Of a DNA stretch of 31,813 nt, positions 3,904 to 14,800 are shown one piece after another. Within the stretch, counting starts at the first letter, position 1. Each line of letters opens with the position of its first letter. Both the position numbers and the translations under genes were made by a program. The DNA is from a virus: positions 1-31,813 of the IMG/VR virus record IMGVR_UViG_3300020183_000298, one strand, 5' to 3'. The notes beneath the pieces are model-generated. The model saw only the letters and a program-made list of their open reading frames with translations, did no database searches and had not been told where the DNA came from.

Positions 3904-5817
3904 ATGCCTTCTTCAAAATTTACAAATCTCGATTTTGATCAAATAAAGACTTCTATTAAAGATTATTTGCGGGCGAATTCGACCTTCACAGACTTTGATT
4001 TTGAAGGGTCTAATTTTTCTGTGCTGATTGATACGCTCGCATATAACACTTATATAACCGCGTTTAACTCTAATATGATTGTTAATGAATCTTTTATAGA
4101 TTCAGCAACTCTTAGAGAAAACGTGGTTTCTTTAGCAAGAAATATTGGTTACGTACCTCGCTCTAGAACCGCTGCAAGGGCAAAGATTTCTTTTAATATC
4201 TCAACACAAAGCACATCTGAAACAGCGACCTTACAGGCGGGTCTAGTTTGTGTTGGTGATTCAAATGAAGAGACTTATATATTTTCCATACCACAAAACA
4301 CCACAACTAAAATTGTAAACGGAGTAGCTAGTTTTAGTTCAATAGATGTTTATGAGGGAACTTATCTTACAAAACAATTTGTTGTTGACGGATCTTTAGA
4401 TCAAAAATTTGTTTTAGATAATTCTTTTATCGATACGTCAACAATTGTTGTTTATGTAAAAGGTGCAGTAGATACTGGATTGGGGAAAGAATACAGTCTG
4501 GTTGAAAATATTATTAATGTCACTTCAACATCTGAGATATTTTTATTACAAGAAGTTCAAGATGAAAAATATGAAATTTTATTTGGTGATGGAATTTTTG
4601 GTAAAAAACTTGAAAATGGTGCTATTGTAACAGTAAGTTATATTGTAACAAGCGGAAAGGATGGAAATGGACCGTCTTCTTTTTCATTTAGAGGGAGTAT
4701 AAAAGGGTCTTCTGATGAAATAATTGTTCCAACTGCTACAGTTAGTATTAACACTATCGAAAGGGCACAGAATGGTTCTGATATAGAAAGTATTGACTCA
4801 ATTAAGTATTTTGCTCCAAGATTGTATGAGTCCCAAAGTAGAGCAGTTACTGCCAGAGACTATGAATCTATTATTAAAAAAATATATCCAGATACAGAGT
4901 CTGTTTCTGTGGTTGGTGGAGAAGAACTAGATCCGCCAGAATATGGTGTAGTCACAATCAGTATTAAACCAAAAAATGGTACTTTCGTTTCAGATTTTAA
5001 TAAATTTCAAATATTATCTAAATTAAAACAGTTTTCTTTATCTGGAATCAATCAAAAAATTGTAGATTTGAAGATTCTCTACGTTGAAATTGACTCCTCT
5101 GTTTATTATAATTCTTCACAAGTAACAAATGTAGAGTCTTTAAAAACAAAAGTTCAAAACTCTTTAATAAAATATTCTCAATCTGTGGACATTAATAAAT
5201 TTGGGGGAAGATTTAAATATAGTAAACTATTGCAAATTATTGATAATACAGATAAGTCAATTACATCAAATATTACAAAGATTAGAATTAGAAGAGATTT
5301 AAAAGCTCTTATTAATCAATTTGCCCAGTATGAAATTTGCTTTGGTAACAAATTTCATATAGACGCAAAAGGATATAATATTAAATCAACGGGATTTAAA
5401 ATATCCGCAGACCCAGATATCGTTTATTTAACAGATATTCCAAATAAAAATTCATCTGGACAATTGGATGGAAGTGGTAAGGGTATAATAGCAATTGTTA
5501 AACCACTGAGTGATGGATCAATGCGTGTTGTTTCAAAATCAGCTGGAATAGTTGATTATGATAGAGGTGAAATTAACATTAACACTGTTAACATTGTATC
5601 AACAGTTTTGGATAACTCAATAATTGAAATACAATCCATACCAGAGTCAAATGATATTGTTGGATTGAAAGATTTATATTTAACTTTTAACATTTCAAAA
5701 AGCAACATAAATATGGTAAGAGACGTTATTTCGTCTGGAGACGATATATCTGGTGTAGTGTTTACTAGAGATTATTATACTTCAAGTTATTCAAACGGGG
5801 AATTAAAGAGGTCGTAA
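3904..5817 (+). CDS. 6: Baseplate wedge subunit gp6
   Basis: A 637-residue protein, close to T4 gp6 (660), which forms the continuous ring joining the wedges of the inner baseplate. The N-terminus has the family stretch NFSVLIDTLAYNTYITAFN near residues 38-56, then ESFIDSATLRENVVSLARN and GYVPRSRTAARA. A baseplate-J-like core follows: FGDGIFGKKLENG near 225-240, and SRAVTARDYESIIKKIYPD near 311-329, the classic 'A-V-T-x-x-D-Y' of J/gp6 proteins. The C-terminal part is beta-rich. An AAGG eight bases before the ATG serves as ribosome site. Position between gp25 and the gp7-like giant is the T4 order. Confidence 0.93.
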   Translation: MPSSKFTNLDFDQIKTSIKDYLRANSTFTDFDFEGSNFSVLIDTLAYNTYITAFNSNMIVNESFIDSATLRENVVSLARNIGYVPRSRTAARAKISFNISTQSTSETATLQAGLVCVGDSNEETYIFSIPQNTTTKIVNGVASFSSIDVYEGTYLTKQFVVDGSLDQKFVLDNSFIDTSTIVVYVKGAVDTGLGKEYSLVENIINVTSTSEIFLLQEVQDEKYEILFGDGIFGKKLENGAIVTVSYIVTSGKDGNGPSSFSFRGSIKGSSDEIIVPTATVSINTIERAQNGSDIESIDSIKYFAPRLYESQSRAVTARDYESIIKKIYPDTESVSVVGGEELDPPEYGVVTISIKPKNGTFVSDFNKFQILSKLKQFSLSGINQKIVDLKILYVEIDSSVYYNSSQVTNVESLKTKVQNSLIKYSQSVDINKFGGRFKYSKLLQIIDNTDKSITSNITKIRIRRDLKALINQFAQYEICFGNKFHIDAKGYNIKSTGFKISADPDIVYLTDIPNKNSSGQLDGSGKGIIAIVKPLSDGSMRVVSKSAGIVDYDRGEININTVNIVSTVLDNSIIEIQSIPESNDIVGLKDLYLTFNISKSNINMVRDVISSGDDISGVVFTRDYYTSSYSNGELKRS

Positions 5818-5818
5818 T

Positions 5819-8800
5819 ATGATTAAGACTGGTTTTGAAAGTAGGGTAAAAGTTCAGCAAATTATTGAAAATCAAATCCCAGAGTTTATATTAGAAGAAA
5901 GCCCAAAAGTAATTGATTTCTTAAAACAATACTATATTTCTCAGGAATATCAAAGCGGACCATCCGATATTGCTGAAAATTTAGATCAATATTTAAAACT
6001 AGATAATTTAATTCCAGAAGTAGTTGCTGATCTATCTACATTATCAGCAAACATAACTACGTCAGATAATGTAGTAAATGTTTCTAGCACGAAAGGATTT
6101 CCAGATCAATATGGGTTGTTGAAAATAGATGATGAAATAATTACATATAAAAGTAAAACCACCACCTCTTTTATTGATTGTGTTAGAGGATTTAGTGCAA
6201 TTACAGACTATGTAAGTGATGATGATCCGACCGAATTAGTATTTTCAACCAGTAGTGCATCTGCTCATACATCTGGAGCAAAAATACAAAATTTAAGTTC
6301 TCTCTTTCTAAAAGAATTTTATAAAAAACTTAAGTATTTTTTGTCCCCAGGTCTAGAAGATGAAAATTTTGTTTCATCATTAAATGTAGGAAATTTTCTA
6401 AAAGAAGTAAAATCTTTTTATCAGTCTAAAGGAACCAATGAATCCTTTAGAATATTGTTTAATATTTTATATAATGTAACACCAAAAATAGTTAATTTAG
6501 AAAATTATTTAATTAAACCATCATCTTCAGAGTACATCAGAAGAGAAATATTTGTTGCGGAATTATTATCCGGCGATCCAACAAAATTAGTTGGACAATC
6601 TATTAGAAAATCAACAGATGACAACACATATGCATCTGTATCTGAGGTTGAAATTTTAACTAGAAAAGGTATTTCTTATTATAAATTGTCTTTGTTTGTT
6701 GGTTATGATGAAGAATCCGATGTTACCGGAAATTTTTCTGTTCCTGGAAAATCTTTAATTTCGGAAAAAGTTTCTATTGGATCATCAATCATCACAGTAG
6801 ACTCAACTATAGGATTTGGTCAAACTGGAAGTTTAGTTTCTGGAAATAATAAAATTGCATATACTAGTAAAAGTGTAAATCAGTTTTATGGATGTTCTGG
6901 AGTTTTTGAAGAAATTTCAACTGCGAGTCAAATTAGATCCGATGAATATGTTTATGGATATGAAAATGGAGATTTAACTAAAAAAGTAGAGTTAAGATTA
7001 ACGGGACTAATTTCAACATTTATACCAACATCTGAATCATTTTTTGTTGATGAAAATCAAATAATAAATGTAAAAAATTTAGGAGAAAATATAAAAAATC
7101 CAGATGTTAAGACATATAAGCAAAAAATTTCAAATAGTTGGATTTACAATACAAATTCTAGATACAAAATTGATGTAATATCTGGAGCAACGTTTACTCT
7201 AAATCATTCTGTCGATGAATCTAATTTAAAATCTGGAGATTTTGTAGATATTTTAAAAAGGGATGAGCAAACTATAGTCTCATCATTAAATAGCCCTCCA
7301 TATATTGTAAGTATTGATTACACTACAAATCAAATAATTTTAGGAGATTTATTTGGATTCCAACCAGTGTCTGGTGAAAAATATGATATTAGAAGAAAAT
7401 TAAAAAAATGTTCTAGTTCTGGAGTATCTTTAAAGTTTGGAAATAATTCTCTGATAAGCGATATACAAAATGCATATAGTGATGGTGAAGATTATTTTTA
7501 TGTCGCATCTAATTCATTACCATCATACACAATCACGGAAAACTTATTTGAAGTTTCTATCACAAATGCGATAGAGCCTCAAGTTTTAGGATTTAATACG
7601 TTAACTCAAAAGTATTCAATTATTTCCTTTGCATCAAACGTGCCTTTTATTAGTGGTGATAAAGTACATTATTACTCAGCATCAACTACCATTCCTGGAC
7701 TAGATTCTGGCGATTATTTTGTAGAAGTTTTAGGTAATTTAAATCAAATAAGACTTTACACTTCTAGATCTTTTGTTGGAACTGAAAATTATGTTGAATT
7801 TGAAGGGTCACAATCTGGTGGTCCTCACTACTTTATTTTGGAGTCACAAAAATCAAGATTAATATCGGCACAAAATATTTTAAGAAAGTTTTCTTTATCT
7901 CCCAAAGCGTATGACCAAAATTTAACTGAAACTTTTTCGGAAAAAACAGGAATACTAATTAATGGTGTAGAAATATCCAATTATAAGTCTGAGGACAAAA
8001 TTTATTATGGCCCATTAAATGATGTAAAGATTGTAAATGGTGGAAGTAATTTCGACGTTATAAATCCACCACAAATTGTAATAACAGATTCTAGTGGAAC
8101 TGGAGCAAAAATAAGACCAGTAATTAGAGGATCGGTTTCAAAAGTTTTGGTTGACCCACAAGAAATTGGGTTAGATTCAGTAGTATCGATAGCTTTAACT
8201 GGTGGAAATGGATCTGGGTCGGAATTTAAACCAGTTCTAGGTAAATCAACACGTAGTATTAGATTTAATGCAAAAAGTGTTTCGGATGGTGGTGGATTAG
8301 ACTCAATAAATGAAACTATAACATTTTTAACTGATCACAAGTTAAACAATGGAGACCAAATAATTTATGATTCTAATGGAAATTCTGCAATAGGAATTGG
8401 TAGTTTTAAAGGATCAAATACAAGTTCTGGATTAACCATCAAGTCTGGATCAACGTATTATACCAAAGTAATTAATAACACCACGATTCAACTATATAAC
8501 AATAACTTTGATTATGTTGCTGGAATTAATACAGTTGGATTTACAACTATAGGGAATAGTGGAATTCATATATTCAAATCTGCTAATCCACTTTTAACAT
8601 TAAAAGAAATTAAAGTTATAAATGGTGGAGATGGATATGAAAATAGACAATTAATAGTAAAACCAACAGGAATATCTACAATACATAATACAATTAATTT
8701 TAATAACCATGGTTTTAAACATGGTGATATTGTAAAATATGACTATCAAACTTCCCCAATCTCTGGATTATCTACGAATAAAGAATATAAAATCTTAAAA

Positions 8801-11800
8801 ATAAGTGATAATTCTTTTAGTCTTTGTGAAAATATAATTTCATCTAACTCAACAATTTCTGATTTTGAAAGACGTAAAACAGTTAAATTTACATCTACAG
8901 GTTCTGGATATCAATACTTTAAATATCCGGATATTTCTTTTGTAATTAATTATTCATCATCAGGTGTTGGAACAGTTTCAAGAACTGTTGGAATTATAAC
9001 ATCTACACCCATTATTAGAGGAAATATTGTCGATGCATATTTGTATGAAGCAGGTCAAGATTATGGATCAACAATTTTAAATTTACATAGAAGACCAAGT
9101 TTTTCAATCAAATCTGGAAAAAATGCTCAATTATATCCAATAGTTGTTAACGGATCAATAGAAAAAGTTTATACTCAATTCGGTGGATCTGAATACCATT
9201 CTCTACCAGATTTAATTGTAAATGGAGATGGAACTGGTGCAGAATTAAGACCAGTGATAGTAAATGGAGTTATAGAAGACGTTGTTGTAGTTAATCCGGG
9301 AATTGGATATACTCAAAACACAACGTCAATTTTGGTAAAACCATCTGGAAAAAATTTATTTTTAGATTTTAACATTAGAGATCTTACAGTTAATAAAAAC
9401 TTTAGATATGGAAATGAAGTTTTAAGTCCTGGAAATGATGGACTACAATATTCTGTTACTGCCTATGATATAAAATTACAAAATGAATTCAATGATAATA
9501 ATTCTTCATTCCATTCACCTTTAATTGGATGGTCTTATGATGGAAATCCAATTTATGGACCCTATGGATATTCTGATCCTGACGACAGCAACTCACCAAC
9601 ATCAATCATACAAACCGGATATAAATTGGATACATCAAATGTAACCAATAGACCATCCGGATTTGAAGCTGGATTCTTTGTAGAGGATTATAGATATGAT
9701 GGATCTGGTGATCTTGATATTCACAATGGTAGATTTTGCAAAACTCCAGAATTTGAAGATGGAGTTTATGCTTATTTTGCAACAATAAATCCTTCAAATG
9801 TGGGAATTTCATCTTTCCCATATTTTATTGGTAATTCTTTTAGAACAGAATTTATTTCGGAAAATGAAGTTTTAGATCAGTCATTTGATTTTAATAGTTC
9901 TTCACTACTTAGGAATACTTTCCCATATGCTATTAATAATCCAGGATCTTCTAATGACTTTATTTTTGAGTCATATGACTACGCAAACCAAGATGTAAAA
10001 ATTGAATCTGTTTCTAGTGGGTCAATAGAAAGTGCTGAAATTGTAAGTAATGGAATAGGATACAAGGTAAATGAATATTTACTGTTTGATAATTCAAAAA
10101 CAAATGGATCTGGGGTTAGAGCAAAAGTTTCAGAAGTCACTGGAAAAGATATTGTATCTTTAAACACTTCGATTGACACTTACAGTAACTCTGTTGTTGT
10201 TTGGGAAAATGGTGAAACACTAAAAGTTAAAGTGTCTCCAAACAATAATCTACTAGATCGTGATTTAGTTGCCATAACAGGAATCAATACTACACTAAGT
10301 AGTATTAAAAAATCTCAAATTATTGGAATATCATCATATAGTTCAAAAATAACACAAAACGTCCCAGCAAACGCATCAACTGGGATTGTTACCGATATTT
10401 ACATAAGTGAAATTCCTAGTGATGTTTCTATTGGTAGTACTGTTGTTATAGAATCGGAATCTTTATTACTTTTAAATGTATTCAAAGATAAAAAAATAAT
10501 AAGAGTCCGTAGAGACGTTGGTGCTGCCCATACTGCAACAACAAAAGTAAATTTTGTTCCTAACACGTTTACAATTTCTCAAAAAACAAACTATTTCGAT
10601 TCAAAAATCAATGAAACAATATATTTCAATCCATCAGAATCTGTTGGACTAGGATTAAGTGTTGGTATAACATCCACCACAACGTTTGCATTAGGATTTT
10701 CTACAGTTGGAGTAGCAACATTTAATCGATTGATTCCCACAAAATCAGTTTATATTGAAAATCATCCATTTAAAAATAATCAAAAAGTAATATTTAAAAA
10801 ACCAAATTCTTCAAGTTCTTCACTATCAATTTCAACATCTTTTTCTGGAACACCGTTTAATCTTCCCCAATCGGGAATATCGCAAACTGTTTATGTTACT
10901 AACAAATCTAAAAATACAATTGGAATTAAAACGTCTATAAATTCTGACGAAGTATTTTTTGTATCAAATGGGGCAAATTCAAATAACTATGAGTATTCAT
11001 TTGAAACAGATTATAATCAAGTAACTTTAGACATACAAAAGTTCAAAACAACGGTTTCAGTTTCAACATCCCATAATTTATCTAATGGGGATGAAATAAA
11101 GTTAAATGTACAACCATCATTAACGGTAGGAATTCAAACTTATGAATCAGTCTACATTAAACTTGATGGAAACCGCCAAAATATTCTGATTAATCCTATA
11201 GGTTTTAGTTCATCAGGAATTAACACAGTGACAAATACTATAAGTATTACGTCACATAGTTTAAAAACCGGAGATAAAGTATATTATGAATCTTTGGACT
11301 TAGTTGCTGCTGGACTAGAAACAGGATCTTATTATGTTAATACAATAGATGATGATACAATTAATTTATGTGAAACATATATTGACTCTGTTAGTTCCTC
11401 TCCAACAATTATTAATATTACTGGTATTGGTGGAGCAGTTCAAACAATTAGTTTGATAAATCCAACACTAAGACCAGTTAAAAATAATAATATCAAATTT
11501 AATTTATCGGACAGTTCACTAGTTGGTTATAATTTTAAACTTTATTATGACTCAAGTTTTAACCACGAGTTTACATCAGTTGAATCTGATTCAAACTTTA
11601 ATATTTCTGGATTAGGAACCGTAGGAGTATCAACCAACGCAGCATTGACTTTAAATTATTCTGAAAATCTTCCAGAAAAACTATACTATACTCTAGAAAA
11701 GGGTGGATATATTAGCACATCAGATACTGAAGTTGTAAATGCTTCTACTATTATCTTCACCAATAGTGTTTATAACGGAACATATGCAATTTCTGGTATT

Positions 11801-14800
11801 GGACAAACCACCTTTACATTATCATTAACTGCAAAACCAGAAAAACTTTCATATACCGAATCAGATTGTGATACACTAAAATATACTACAAACTCAACCA
11901 CTACCACTGGTGGAATTAGCAAAATAAAGTTCTTATCTAGTGGAAGTGGGTATAAATCTTTACCATCCTTTATTGGTGTAGAAACCATTGATGGATCTGG
12001 TGCAGATATTTTACTAAAATCTAGTAAAATAGGAAAAATAAATGATATTAGAGTAATAAATTCTGGATTTGAATATCCATCAGATAAAACATTAAAACCA
12101 TCAGCATTTATTTCACCATCGATAGATCTGATATCTCTTAATAAAATTTATTCTGTAGGAGTCTCTAGTGGTGGGAACTATTATGAATATGCTCCAGATT
12201 TAATTACTATCGACTCTGTAACAAGAGAAGTTTATGACAGTGGATTTCTATCAGCAAAACTAAATGGACAAACTATCAGTTCTGTTGAAGTAGTAGAACC
12301 AGTTTATGGTGTTTCTTCAAACCTTACTGAAGTTATTGCTATTAATAATACAAATGGTATTTCAATTAACACGGTAGAAACAAGTAATACTGGAATAATA
12401 ACTTGTTATTTAATTACACCCATACAGGGATTTAGCAATCAAACTCCACCATTTAATATTGGAGATTCAATTTTTGTTGAAGGAATTGCAAATTACGATT
12501 CTGGTAGTGGGTATAATTCCAGTGATTATGGATACAGATTCTTTACAGTAACAGATTATCAAAATACTAATCCTGCAGTTTTGAAATTTAATGTTTCTGA
12601 CTATACCACAAGTCCTGGAATAGCGAATACAAGTCAAAATTCTTTACCTAGCATTATTAACATCAAAAATTATCCAATTTTCGATGTTAATAAAGAATAT
12701 GCTAAATTTATTGTTGGGGAGCAACTTTTATCTTATTCAAATAATCAGTATAATTATATTGACTTATACATCACAAAATCATTAGGAAATCTAATAAAAG
12801 TCACCGGCGACTATGAATTATCTGTTGGAGAAAAAATAAAAGGGTCTAAATCTGGTGCAATAGCAACAATAAAGAAAATAACAGAAGGTCGTGGTATATT
12901 TGAGATTTCCCATTCATTAACGGAAGAAAGGGGATGGAACAATGATATTGGAAAATTAAATGATGACCAACAAGTAACTTCTGATAATGATTATTATCAA
13001 AACTTGTCTTACACTATTAAGAGTCCCATGAAATGGGATACTCTATCGACGCCAGTTAACCGATTGGTTCATCCATCCGGAATGAAAAATTTTGCAGATA
13101 CCCAAATTCAAAAATCCATATCGGTTGGAATAAAAACAACTAAGAATGAAACTCTTGAAATTGTAAACATTATTGGCGAAAACAGAATTGATGAGATTAA
13201 TATCTTTGACCTGTCCCAAGATGTAGATGTTTTAAATAACACCTCAAAATTTGTTAATTTGTTGAATAAAAAACTAAGTAGTTATATTAATTGCACATCA
13301 AATAGAGTAATATCAATTGATGATATAAGTTCACAATTTAGTAACTCTGGAGTTGAGGACTCTAGTCAAAATATAGTTGATACTATTAGTGAAAGTATTG
13401 ATGGATTTTTTAGATATCTAATTCAAACTAAATCAACTGATCAAACTGAGTATCAAATTAATGAGATTGTCATTATTAAAAATGGACAAAGTGGATACAT
13501 TTTAGAAAAACTATCTCTGTCAAACAAAGATAGTTTGATAGCAACTTTTGAATTATTGGAGCAAAATGAAAATAATAATCTGACCTTTATTCCAAAGGAT
13601 CCATACACTCTTGATTATGATATTAAAATTCTATCAAACAAATTTGCAACAGATATTATTGGATCTGGTACTACTAACTTTGGTTTAGTTAAACTAACGT
13701 CTGGAATTAAAACTTGTGGTATTGGAACAACCTCAATAGTTTCATTTGCATCAACACAATACAATTCTTTCTACTTTAATCTTTACGTAAAAGATAAAAT
13801 TGCAGATGAAATGAATTACGTTGATGTATACTTATCACACGATGGATCAAATACATATCTGTCTGAATATTATTTTGACTCAGAAAGAACATCTTCTAGT
13901 CAATCATTCAACAAGATAGGTACACTTGATGCATCATTAGAAAATGGCGTAATCAGTCTAAACTTTGATAATGATAGATCAAATATAATAACAGTTGGAT
14001 CTAAAGTAGTTGGATTTGGAACTTCTACTCTTGGAATAGGAACATTTAGATATAAAGTTCAAGATCAAGTTGAAGGGACAGAATCTACATCTATTTACAA
14101 ATCAAACTACGTTAAGTCTACATCTGGAATAGCAACAATAATATCAGAATCTGCAGAAAACTTTACTACTATTAAATCTACTGTTAGTGTAAGTGTTGGG
14201 TCTTCCAGTGCTTTACATCAAATAGCAATTTTGAACACAGAAAACAACACTTATTCCACAAATTATCCGTTATTGTCCGTTGGTAGTACAACAGGAATAG
14301 GAACATTTGGTGTAGAAATAGAGTCAAATAATATTAAACTAAAATTCTATGCGGATCCAAATATTCAACAAAATGTAGATCTATTCTCATATAGTGAACT
14401 AATATACACTAACATAGATAAAGAAAACATCCCAAATAATTTAGAATATGGTGTAATTGAAGAGTCAATAGACTTTATTGAATATGGTGGAATATCTGGA
14501 GAAAGAGTTAAGAGACTCGATTTTGATTTAAATCACAAAACATATCCAATATTTAAAAAATCATTTAACCCATCAAACTCTGATAGTCTTGATTTATCTT
14601 CTAGTATTATAACAATTAAAAATCATTTTTTCAACACTGGAGAGGAATTAATTTATGAAGCTGGATCTTCACTATCTGGAATAACATCAACTGCTGTTGG
14701 AATTGGATCTACATTAAATTCAGTTGGTGTTGTTACAAATATTCTCCCATCAACAGTCTATCCAATTAAATTGACTGAAGACACCTTTAGACTTTCTACA

